NCBI GenBank assembly: GCA_903772945.1
Contig: CAICTM010000038.1
Span: forward strand, 95,124 to 159,123
Length of the DNA: 64,000 nucleotides
From: Seminavis robusta
Lineage: Eukaryota; Bacillariophyta; Bacillariophyceae; Naviculales; Naviculaceae
Direction of reading: 5' to 3'
Below are positions 31,982-42,912 of the stretch, piece after piece. The stretch's first letter is position 1. Each line of letters begins with the position of its first letter. The translations under genes were made by a program, and so were the position numbers. Below the pieces are notes generated by a model, which was not told where the DNA came from, did not search any database, and saw only the letters and a list, made by a program, of their open reading frames with translations.

Positions 31982-32206
31982 TTACAAATGCAAGGTGATG
32001 CCTCCTTTCCGATCCACCTCCATGTGCCACTTCGATGAGTTTCTGTATTCACCCACCGAAACAACTTCAGCAACAAGCTGAAAGCCCTGATGGACTGTGG
32101 CCAGCTGCACCATGCCATGTGATTTCTTCTGTGCTTCCGCGTGGATTTGTCTGTTTTGCCTCTTAAAAAAGACTTCTTCGTTGCCGCTGGAGCAACGAAA
32201 GGCCAT
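31982..32206 (-). CDS. Small hypothetical protein, 74 aa
   Basis: Opens with a true ATG at 32206 and has balanced, non-repetitive composition (FKRQNRQIHAEAQKKS, VAEVVSVGEYRNSSKWHMEV). No signal peptide, membrane segment or known domain. It could be an exon of a longer gene or a chance frame; nothing around it decides. Confidence 0.25.
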   Translation of the reverse strand: MAFRCSSGNEEVFFKRQNRQIHAEAQKKSHGMVQLATVHQGFQLVAEVVSVGEYRNSSKWHMEVDRKGGITLHL

Positions 32207-33131
32207 TCTTAAGCAGACTTACTACGTTACTTTCTCTCGTGACCACCACACGCATGCTATCATCAGCCTTCGTTCTAATCCAACCGTATGGACTCGACAG
32301 GTATGCTTAGCATAACGAGTTCGTGTATGCGCGATCGCACTTCTTCTTCCCAAAGATTCAGTAAGTTCAGCACACTCAAACTGCCGGATCACCAGAAATG
32401 GCGTTGGATTTGTGTCTTTTGTGTCTTACTCTTGTCTCCGGTTTGGTACGCAAACTGTCAGGGATGGGTAATGCCGAAGCAGAGCCACCCCAGAGCACCT
32501 CACAAACCTGCTATGCATGTCATTTGGATTCTTTGCGTTTTCGGGTACTAGCTAGTACCGAACAAAGCTTCAAACCTGCCTTGACTGCTGGCTGGTTTTG
32601 GTGCTTATCGTACCCACAGCAACTAGTATGATACCAAAATGTCGCTCGAAGTTCGAAGACAACAACCAAGCAAGACAATCATATGGAAGGATCGAGCCCT
32701 ACCGGTGGGAGAAGAGCCATTGCCGCGTCTACTCTTGGATACTTACCAAATGACAACAGAACTGCCCCCTTTATTTGAATACCCATTAAATAGCGCAATC
32801 AGCCCTGACAGCAACGCACTCTGGCAGCAATCATGCTGACCAGGTAGACAGCCATAGTTCACGACACCCATCAGCGATTTAACGATCTCCTTCGACCACC
32901 GTTCTCATAGACTTTTCGGATTGTATCCGCCATAGTTCCCAATTGATCAGTTAGTTTTGTGTTAGATATCCAGATCCTTCCAGCTAGTAAGATCAAACCT
33001 CTGCAGGGCCGGGATATTGTTGAAGACCAATGCCATAACCCAATAACAAGTACAGCTCAAGAACCGTATTAGTATCATTTTCCTGAAGTATGGACTCGAC
33101 TCGACTCCCATGCCACCTGCTTGGATTCATT

Positions 33132-33184
33132 AAGATTTGGCTGGATCTTAGGAAAACTCCTACATCAAGATTTGGCTGGATCTT
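33132..33184 (+). repeat. 18-bp direct repeat pair
   Basis: AAGATTTGGCTGGATCTT occurs at 33132-33149 and 33167-33184, with similar flanks (AGGAAA and CGGAAG). Confidence 0.9.
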
Positions 33185-33812
33185 CGGAAGATAATTGCAG
33201 CATTGCAGCACGCGAGCGAGTCCCACAATGAAACGATTTGGATCTCACGGGATCTCTGTCTGTGTGACAACTTTCTTGCTTCCCTTCTTCTTCAAGGTAC
33301 AACTGTACCGTACCACCTGCCACACCGTAGCGGCGCACATCAGAATTCTGGATCTCAAACCATTGCTTCGTACCTGCAAGCTCGGAAGCACCGAGTTCGC
33401 CGACATTCCTTCCCTTGCGCGTGTCAGAAGAAGTATCCTCGGCCTTCCGGGAGGAAGGGCTTGAAAGGTCCCACGAGGTGAGTGAGATCCTTGAGACCGC
33501 TGGATTGCCTGATCCGGAAGCTCCTTGGTACTTGTGCACTGGTGTGAAAGATGTTTTCGAAGTGTGACGGATCATGCGAGATCGCAGTGTTTGTTTCCCA
33601 CCGTAGCCTTGTACCTGGTAGGTGAGCTGGTAGTAAGGAGAGATATTGGAGCCAAGCAGCACCAAAAAAGGAAAACTTTTCTCCCACCTGAGATCTTCTC
33701 ACAATTTTCAACTCGCACAATCGAGAAAGCAAGCAAACGAAAACATACAAACAAGCAACTTGGCCGCCTCCCAATTACAGTACCAAGCAGAATCAAAGCA
33801 GAAACCACGACC

Positions 33813-35727
33813 ATGATGAAGTCTTCCAAGTCCGAACAACCTGAACTCAACCCACCCGCCGTCACTACCGGTACGGAGGAAAGCAGCAGCGAAGAAGATG
33901 GCGCCCATTCGCCCCATACAGGATGCGGAATCCTTGGCCGTTACCCTGTCATGTCTGTGTTGGCATTCGCCCTTGCTGGCGTCCTTGTGGGCATTGGTCT
34001 TTCCACCTGGGAACCTGAAGACCCTGAAGACAAGGCAACCGCTGTCAAATGGCTCGGATTGATTGGAGACATGTTCATCCGTGCCCTCAAGGCTGTTGTG
34101 CTCCCTTTGGTCTTTGTCAATGTGATCTTGTCCGTAGTTGACATGATGCAGGTTGGTCGTGCTGGGACTGTTGGAGTCAAGACCATTGGATTGGTAAGTC
34201 GCTCACACAAGCCAGAACAATGAACAATGACATCCTTGTATGGCTGGCCGCGTTGCAAATGCCTCACCATTCTTGTACCTTCTTCGTGCGTGTGCAGTAT
34301 CTCTTCACTACCTTTTTAGCTTCCATCATCGGAATCATCAGTATCATGGTTTTCAAGGGTCTCTTCAAGACAGAAGACCTCGACAATGACAGCCTGACTC
34401 GCGTCCAGTTGGGTTGCAACGAAGAAGAAGGAGCCTATTTGACCCACGGACCCGACGGAGATGTTTTTTGCTATGCTGGAAACTTGACCGAAGGCATGAG
34501 CAGCTACTTCAGCATCGAAGACGTCGACGGCACGTTTGTCCAAACCTCCTCTGGTCCTGCTGAGCTCAGCTTCTCTGATACAATCTACGATGGTGTCTTT
34601 GGAAAACTCATCACCAGCAACATCTTTCAAGACTTTGTTGATGCCAACTTTGCTGCTGTTGTCCTCTTTGCCATTGCCATGGGTGCTGCTTTGGCCAAAT
34701 CCTTGTACAATAAGGGAATGTCCGGATCCGACTCCACCTTTGTCACCTTCCTGAAGGAAATCGATGCCGTCCTTATCACTCTCATCCACTGGATTATCAT
34801 GATCACACCCTTTGCAGTCTTCTCGCTCATCTGCAGTGCCGTGGGATCCCAAGACAACCTGGCTGATTCTTTCTCCAACGTTGCGTACCTCTGCTTGGCT
34901 GTCATGTCAGGAATGTTTTTCCATGTCTTCTTCGTCTACACTGGAATCTTCTACTTTGTCACCCGCGACAACCCCTTCAGTTACTTCAAGCACATCCTGC
35001 CTGCTCAAACCACCGCTTTTGCCTGTGCCAGCAGTGCCGCCACCATGCCTGTTACCTTGGAATGCGCTGAATCTTCCGGACGCGTCCCCACCACAATTGC
35101 CCGCTTTGTCATTCCTCTGGGGGTAAGTGCTGGGCCTTTACCGATGTATTACAAACGCCGAATACGTTCTTTTCTGGAATCACCTCACACAATACTCTTT
35201 GCTCTCTCAATTGTTTCTTGCAGGCCACCATCAACATGGACGGTAGCGCCATTTACTTTCCCTGCGCTTGTGTCTGGTTGGCTGTCTTGAATGGCATTAC
35301 ACCCAACTTTGGAAACTACGTCCTCTTGGCTATCTTGTCCACCATTGGAAGTGCCGGAACCGCCCCTGTCCCTTCTGCTGGATTGGTCATGGTCTTGACA
35401 GCCTACAACAGTGTTTTCGGAACTACTGGAATCCCCGATGGATTTGAGTTTGTGGTGGCCATTGACTGGTTCTTGGACCGCTTGCAGACTGTTGTCAACG
35501 TTTCTGGAGATACCATTGTTGCCGCTTCCATCGCGCACATGGTCAAGTTGGAAGGCGAGCATGAGATTGATACCCTGAAGGAAGGCGGAGATCCTGATTT
35601 CAGTATCAGGACCAAGCGCATGTCTGTTGTTGACTCCAATGATGGAAGCAATGTGGAAGAGGAAGAGGAAGAAGAAACCCAGAAGGGCGTCCCGTCGGCC
35701 CTGAAGATGCCCGACTTCTCTGTCTAA
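33813..35727 (+). CDS. SLC1-type dicarboxylate/amino acid:cation symporter (EAAT-like)
   Basis: Exons 33813-34193, 34298-35122 and 35224-35727 join at phase-0 GT-AG introns (104 and 101 bp) to 569 residues. The start is ATG 33813 in a CGACC context, followed by a disordered Glu/Ser-rich N-terminus. Helices begin about residue 44 (VMSVLAFALAGVLVGIG). Family signatures are present: the hairpin-1 Ser-rich motif SSAATMPV at 372-379 and the TM7 motif ATINMDGSA at 403-411, split from the first by intron 2. A large, probably glycosylated loop (NLTEG) lies near residue 180. The C-tail is acidic. Known role: uptake of glutamate, aspartate or neutral amino acids driven by sodium (or protons), as a trimer in a membrane. 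Substrate choice cannot be read with confidence. Confidence 0.93.
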
Positions 35728-37208
35728 AAGCTCATTTTTGAAGAACAAGGATTGTCCTTGTCAAGCTGTCAAGTTCCACCCACTCTCCGTTTCCAAGCTT
35801 CCAAGCTCAACAAGCGGTGGGTCTGACTGGCTGGTGGGCGGAGGAGACTGAGTCCACTATGGCATGTCATGCATGTACATGTATCCTTAAAACTTTTATC
35901 TGACATTATTACAAAACACATTGTCATTTTGGCAGAACCGCCGAAACCAGTACTGGTAGATATACTTTTACGGTACGGTACGACTGTAGCACGGTAGCTA
36001 GCCAGTGATGGATGCTGTGGAAGGCAAGATCCTCTTCAGCAAGTCACACAGGAAAAAGCAACATCCCTCATCTACGAACCGAGCTACATGTACATCGAGG
36101 AGTGTCACAGGAAGAACTTGGCGGTCAAGGGGACAAGAGTGTGGAGAAGATCAAGGCCTTCGAACCATAGTCAGAACAGTTGGAACGGTGGCAACATTTC
36201 TTCGGCGCCGCCAAAAAGCTCTGGTCTAAACATAACAGGGTGGCGGGGCACCTCACGAATGAAAAAAGCAGTCACGGGATCGATCCAAACCTCATTCACT
36301 GTGGGCCGTGTACGTACGTAGAATGATCGAATGATCGATTCTGATTCGTTCGATTCAACCCGATTTACGTTCGAACGATCAATCGGAGGTTCACTCGTCA
36401 GGTTCCATCGGAAGCGGCGGTACCAGGTAGTCTACCTACCCGGTACTGCATTTCTGCAACATTTGTTGCACAGGCTCACAGCTACATGTACTCTACACAT
36501 GGACGGTGCCGTAAAAGGTAAATGGGCGTGTTTTGCGACATTGCGACGACACTACGAACACCACATAAGAGCTACATAAGCTACTGCATGACTATCAAAG
36601 AAAAGATCTATGATCTGACTGGACTCTTACACGACTGGGTCACTCAAAAAGGGAAATCGCTTTTGGAGCGACTGGGTCATTTATAAAGAGAAAACAGAAG
36701 TACTATTAATAGTAGTCTACCATGCTACCATGGGCAAATTACAATAATAGCTACTAGTACTCCAGTAGCATACTGCTATTCCGAAGTGTCCTGATGCTGA
36801 GCGAAAACCGCGACTGGCATTTCATTTCGAACGAAACTGCCACCGAAAAAGTGGGCAATACAGTGGCTCCAGTACCAGGTAGCTACAGTTGTACGGTAGC
36901 CGCCCATGCTACACGCACGGCCTCACTTTCCTAGTAAGCGTAAGCGGATGGGAAAGAAGTTCAACACATCAATTCGTACCATTTTAAAGTGTATTATTAG
37001 GATACATTTATGTAGGTAATAGATTGCAAGGTACTACTACTATTTCAGTTAATAGCTACCGTAGCAGCTAGTCAGTCTATAGCTAGAGACATGCTCGCTG
37101 TGTGAAGGTACCTACCGTAGGGTGCAGGGCCAAACCAATTCCCCAAGCCAGCCATGTAATAGATAAATAAATGTAGTGAAGACTAGTTCTTGAATGAGCG
37201 GAAGCCAA
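35728..37208. other. Intergenic stretch
   Basis: An area at 36310-36390 is dense in the words TCGAT, ATCGA and TTCGA, resembling one at 49270-49390. CGACTGGGTCA is repeated at about 36633 and 36671. No gene found. Confidence 0.5.
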
Positions 37209-38495
37209 TCAAGCAGCATCGGTCTCCTCTGCCTCTTTCTTGCCCTTTCGCTTTCCCTTGATTTTGGTTCTCTTCATGGCGCTCGACAAGTCCGGCTTCG
37301 CCCGTTGGAACATGGGATGATAGTACGCGTCAATGGCCGAGTTGGATCCCCTATGGTTTCGGAGTCGCTTAAAGTCGTACAGGTTGACCTATTGATTGAT
37401 TGATTGATTGATTGACACAGTAAGCAAGCAAGGAAGCAAGCAAGTGAGAATGAGCGAGTTTCAAAAAGAAACCTGCCTTCGAGCTTGGTAGCTAAAGGTA
37501 GCTAAAGCAAAGGAACTTTAGCTAAGAGTACGTACCTGTCTCTGAAAGCTTGCGAGAGACTTCATTCTGGGGTAGTATTTGGTTAATATTTCTGCTTGGA
37601 ATATTTCCGGCTTGTGAATCTGGAATGCGTCTCCTTCCGGTGTATCAATGAAAGAAGCAATGTGATCTTGTCCCCGTTGCTGCAAATCCGTGAGCAACAT
37701 GTGCAACTTGGCAGTGAACTCTGAACGACGCCCCTTGGGGGGATTGTCGTCAAAGGCTGCTGCTTGCGCTGTTTGCGAACGAGGAGGGAGGGCTTGGGTC
37801 TGAGCTTTAGAGGCTTCAGCTTGAGAGGCCACTGAAGGTTGGGTCTCCGATGCGGCTGAAGAAGCAAGAGCCGGAGCTTGAGCCGGAGCTTGAGCTGATG
37901 ATGTTGGCACTGAAACGACTGAATGCACAGAAGGATGTGAAGCGGAAGCTGAAGCTTGTGCGGCCCGGCCTGCTGGCACGGGTGCCTGCTGGTGCTGTGG
38001 TTGTGCTTGGGCTTGTGGTGCTTGTGGTTGGGCTTGTGCTTGAATCTGAGGCAAAGCCTGCAAGATTGCCTGCATTACGACGCGCTCTCTCTGCTCTTGC
38101 CCTCGCCGCAGTGCCTCTTGCTGCTGCTGCTGTTGCTGTTGCTGCTGCTGCTGCTGGATGGCACGCAAAACGACGTTCAAGTTCCCCGCATCCACTTGGG
38201 GTTGCGGAGGTGGTGCCTGTGCCTGTACCTGTACTTGTACCTGCGCCTGCGACTGTTCAGCCCGCACAAGCTGAATGAGCTGAGAAAGCTGAGCAGAAGA
38301 AAACTGAGAAAGCTCAGAAGGAGAAAGGCGAGAGAGCAACTCTTGCAGACTGCCATTGCCATGGTTGGATCCGGTAGCAGCAGCAGCAGCAGCTCCATTG
38401 CTGGAGGAATGCCCCATACTATTAGATACACCCAACAACGAGGCTAACAGGCCAGGTGGCAAGGTCCTGTCGAAGAGGAAAGATAGAGAGCTCAT
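37209..38495 (-). CDS. HSF-type transcription factor with C-terminal DNA-binding domain
   Basis: Exons 38495-37536 and 37388-37209 join at a phase-0 GT-AG intron (147 bp) to 379 residues. Residues 1-260 are Gln/Ala/Ser/Pro-rich with a run of about 14 Gln near residue 113. The HSF DNA-binding domain occupies about 262-360: FTAKLHMLL, then a Phe-Gln-Arg-Gln (end of exon 1) joined to VNLYDFKRLR (exon 2), matching the canonical Phe-x-Arg-Gln-Leu-Asn-x-Tyr-Gly-Phe helix. AYYHPMFQRAKPDL and KIKGKRKGKK follow. The domain sits at the C-terminus, not the N-terminus as in most HSFs. Reading into the intron gives a stop after five codons, removing half the domain. Nuclear DNA-binding regulator by family; targets unknown. 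Confidence 0.85.
37391..37414. repeat. ATTG microsatellite next to the 3' splice site of the HSF intron
   Basis: Six perfect ATTG units on the plus strand, so CAAT units on the transcribed strand, ending two to three bases from the acceptor AG where a pyrimidine tract is usual. Confidence 0.95.
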
Positions 38496-41400
38496 GGTGG
38501 ACTAAACTACCGAAGGCAGACAGGTCGATGATTGCGAAGACGGATAAACTGATAATTGGTTCGAGGGTTGTTCTTTTTTGTGTTGCTTTTTTCTTTGCAA
38601 AAACTCTCTAAACCCCCTTCAATCACTCCGATCTCGGTAGGTGGACTACTGCCACACCGGTAGCTAGCCAGTGTCGACTGACTATAATACTAGGAGTAGA
38701 TTCTCCGCAACGTGCAACGATACTACGTGTGGTACGGTACCTGGTAGTACAGTATTTAATCAGTGCTCCTTCCTCATCGAACTTGCGAAGTGGCAGTAAC
38801 AGAGTAAGACCGAATTGATGTCGCGGGTAAGTTGAGCTCGAACTATGCGAAAAATTTAATTAAATCATATGACGTCATTACCGACATGCTCGGTTGAACA
38901 GCTGAGAAAAACAGCCCCTGAGGCTGTCAAAAAGAAGGTGTACTTAATTAAGTGAAAGGAATCGGAGTAAAGCACAAGTTGCTGCGTACAGTACGTGAGT
39001 CGAAAGAACCTACCAGTACTCCGCAGTACTCAAAGCTACCTCAACAACAACATTGATTCTAAAAACAATAATTAATTGAAATGTCAATTCGGAATGAGGA
39101 TAGGGCCTTCAAAATTTGGATTCTCCACAAGCCACAAAGACCGGGCCTTCGGGTCTCCAGTGGTTTCGCCGCACCATCCAAAGAGCCAACGAGAGTACTA
39201 GACTATAATCATGCTCTTGCCTCACCGACGACTTGCGGACCGAAATGTCAAAGGGACTCAAAAAGTGAATAGTCGAACTTATGCGAAAACTTTAGTTACT
39301 GCTAGAACAACATTGATGACACTGAATCTCAATCGCACGCAGACCGCAGGCAGGTAAAGAAATACTGTACGTCCTGATTTTGTCCAGAGGCAGAGCGAGG
39401 AGTATTAAAAGTATTCATAGACGGAGGAATGAACAGTACCTACGCACTAGTAAGTCGAATGACCAGTTCGATCGGCAAAGAATCAAAGAACCAACCAAGA
39501 TACGGTATGAAATAAATTCTCTAGACAGGCTTCTGAAGAGTACTCGGAGTACTCGAGCCACATGTCGTAGCTACTCAGAGTGGTACGTACAAGCGGAAGC
39601 CGTCATGTGTGTGAACGTGTGAACCTTGCATCAATGCCAAAACAATTAGGCGAAGATCACCATCAACTGGCCAGGAGCAAAAGCGGAGTAACTACGGTAT
39701 GTTAACCACAGTGGGATTTTAAAATAGCAACATATGTCAGTGTGTCAGTGCTGCATGCGGACGTGTCGCTTATTAAAAGCGGCATGGAATGTCTCATTCC
39801 GGTTGCCTCCCAGTAAAATAGGAACCTTGAGACATCTATCTTTTAAACACCATTCCGATTGGAACGTAAAAAGGCTTCGACGCACGAGGCAAGACGAAGA
39901 TTGCGAACTTTGATTGCAAAAAGGGACCTCTGACTCTCAAAAGGGTTGACTGTCACTCGACTCGACTTCTACTAGTATCACAAGACTCGACTCGACTCGT
40001 CACTAGACTCGACTCCTGTCATTGGTGCTGAAGGTACCGTTCTGTGCTGTCTGGATCGGAAGACAAGACAACAACTCGGAATTGGACGGTTGGCTAGCTA
40101 GTAGAGCTTACTCTGGGGTTCCATCTGTTGTTGCGTCCCCTGCATAACCAACAACCTTATTTTCCATGCAGCCAAAAAGCAAGTCGTCCAACCACAAGAA
40201 GCCACATCCTAAGCCAACCTGGTTGACAGCAGTTTATCTCCTGCCATAGGTTTCACGAACTGCGATGGGTATCCTTGTGGGGTGAGCCATTCCATGGGCC
40301 CAACTCTGCAGTTCAATCATGCGCCTTGTGGGGCAACGTTCCAGTTTGGTGCCTTCTGAATGAACTAGTTGGACGGTGTGCACCAGAAGTCTTTCTATGT
40401 GCGTATCATGACAGCCAATGGTTGTTCATCAAGGCTACAGCCACGATGTCATCAAAAGGCGAGAGCTACGCACGGGCGATTTGCTTGTGCCTGTTAATAT
40501 ATTTTTAAAAAACTTTATAGGCTCGTTTGGTTGTCAACAAGCAATAGCCACAGTGTAGGCGAACAATATGTGCCATGGTACCAGTACCTGGTACTGGTAG
40601 CAGGTGCATGATTCAACCAGAAAATACCACGCTCCTCAGCTGCGCCAACACCAACGAATGTCCTAGTAGACATCAAGTAGGCGTGTGGCTGGGGTTCAAA
40701 TATACCAGTACCAAGTTCTGCTATGCGGTGGGTTGGGCTCCCCACTCCGCCACACTACTTGTGAGTAGTTTAGCTGTTTGCTTTCAATGAAGTCTGTGTG
40801 CAGGCTTGATCTTTGGATGGGCGGATACGGTATGCTCGGACCACCCCTATTAATACAAAAGATGCCGACAAAGCACAAGAAAGACGATTTTCATCGTGGA
40901 AAGCTTGCCCGCAAACATTGACCGGCCACAAGTTTTTTGCTCGCGCTGATTTGTCACATTCGCTTGTGGTCAACCCAACCTGGCTCTGAAGAGAGCTTTC
41001 GCAAGAGCACAGTGAAGCAATGTTCCAGTCGGCTGCAGAATTTCTCTTTACTTCCCCCTTACAAGTGCACTCCTCCGAAGCAGCAAATGGTGGTTCCTGA
41101 TCTAAGGTTTCCTGCCTCTCCGGACCACTTCGGCTTTCTCAGTCAACGACAGGCTAAGCAAGGTAGGCCTCGTAGCGGGGAACAGTGAGCCAACCACCTA
41201 GGCTTCCAGGCCTGAACCATATTCAAGTTCCATGCAAACGCCTTCAAACACCCAGCATCGTTCCTGGCTGTTGCTCCTGTGACCACCCCACCCCTGTTGG
41301 AGCTTGACCTGTGTACATGCATACGAAAGCAGCAGTACTTCCAGCACGCACCAAATCATCATCACCATCCGCAGCTTGCGCTCGAACGCGCTGGCATCTC

Positions 41401-41968
41401 CATCGCCTCCAACCAAGCGCCACACTCCCCACCCCCCATTATTGTCAGCAACCCAACGAAGTCCCTCTCCCATATCTCCGCAGTCGCACTGGCGGGCTGT
41501 TCCATCAGTCCCCAGAGCAAATGCATGGGCGCATCAAGACAACCCTGGTTGCATCGTTCCACACCTCGCCAACCACCTTATCCTTGTAATCCCCTGTACC
41601 GCTTAAAAACACTCTATGTGATGGAACCAGTACTGCCAGCTGCACTGGAAGCCTGTCCAGTTGGCTGGTTGGCCAACCGTAGCAACCAAACAACTATAGC
41701 TAGATCCAGCAAAGCTGCAGACATGGGTTTCGTTTTCGAAAATCGGCCTGACTTCGACAGCCTGCTGCTGCCATGGCACTTTTTGGCTACCTTTGCCGCT
41801 GAATTCAAGTGGATTTTACTTTTAAATGAAACATGTACAGCGAAGATATTTCCCACATTCCTTTGCTTCGCAAGCATATTTATACCGATACCGTATCAGA
41901 CTTTGGCAGAATAGAATACCGCCTTGAACGATACAAAAATTGATTGTTTGTTGCCCAGATGGCTACAG
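38496..41968. other. Intergenic stretch of 3.5 kb
   Basis: No gene supported. A 211-codon plus-strand frame at 41279-41914 starts with GTG and has no domain-like pattern. ACTCGACTCG-type repeats lie near 39955-40015. Confidence 0.45.
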
Positions 41969-42691
41969 CTAAGGATCAATGCCTCGGTTTCGAGTTGTCT
42001 TGGTTGCTTTTAGTCCCAGCATCGTCGGAAACAAGCCATCATCATCACCAACATTGGAAGAAGGGCATTCCGCTGGAGAACCCATTGCCTGGCAGTGGTT
42101 GTTGGCATCCGCCTCGAATGCCGTGTGTAGTTTCTTGGCTTTCTTCCTTCGTGACATTTCGAGCCGATTCATGGCGGTTGCTTGCCTGTAATACGAGGTG
42201 GACTGAGGACGGAAACAAAACAGAACAGTGAGGAAGACAGTTGCAGATGCTAGCTACGCTGATAGCGTTTTTTCGACTTTCGCACCTGACTTTTGGCAGC
42301 TTGAGCTCGAATGATATCCACCAGCGTAGCATCACGTGATTCTGATGATGCGGCAGTAGGTTGTTTTTTCCGCTTTCGAGTTTGGCCTCCAACTCCAACT
42401 GCAGCGATAGTCACACCATTACTATGGGAAGAGAGATCTTGATTATTTGTAGCATGGCGAGGATTGCCACACGTCACCGTCAAGCTGACACTTGCTTGTG
42501 CCACTGGTTGTTTAAACGGAAGGATTGCCCCGTGAGGCGTTGATGCTTGGGGAGCTACATGATGATTTCCTGGAGAATCAACAGAGGTACGACTGAATAG
42601 GCTTGCTGAAAGTTTTTCAGTTAGCTCACGGCTTGCATGTTCATTGCGTTTTTGAGCCTGGTTCTGCGATTGGGAGTCTGAGACGGAAACA

Positions 42692-42727
<36 letters not shown>

Positions 42728-42912
42728 GCATACAGTGCAGGGTCGCCTCGAACCTTGTTGATGAACTCTTGCAAGCGTGCGTTATCCTGCCGGATTCGGG
42801 CCAAACCCAAGACAAGCGCAATGTCCTGACGGAGACGGGCGGTCTGCGAACCCTTGTAAATGGATTGTTCTGCATCTTTTTCGCAGTGGAACTGGTAAAT
42901 GCGCGGCTCCAT
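41969..42912 (-). CDS. Basic, probably nuclear protein of unknown function, two coding exons
   Basis: Exons 42912-42286 and 42202-41969 join at a phase-0 intron of 83 bp: donor CAG then GTGCGA, and an acceptor with a long pyrimidine tract ending GTCCTCAG. This gives 286 residues. Without splicing the frame stops at 42250 (220 residues). A likely 5'-UTR intron (donor GTAAGT at 43007, acceptor GGTAG at 42914) puts the ATG one base after a splice junction. Residues 24-54 look helical and charged (ARLRQDIALVLGLARIRQ); a (Gly-Thr)6 run encoded by a 6-bp tandem repeat follows. Basic clusters TRKRKK and SRRKKAKK suggest nuclear import. No DNA-binding or enzyme domain recognised. Confidence 0.65.

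Larger units (their letters stand above)
31839..33812. other. Intergenic region between receptor and transporter genes
   Basis: Contains a small minus-strand frame (31982-32206), an 18-bp direct repeat (33132-33184) and the presumed promoter of the SLC1 gene. A 166-codon minus-strand frame at 33165-33665 has no domain-like content. Confidence 0.5.

Noticed and set aside
41279-41914. 211-codon plus-strand frame
   Set aside because: Begins with GTG, overlaps two other frames of similar length, and composition looks like unselected sequence.
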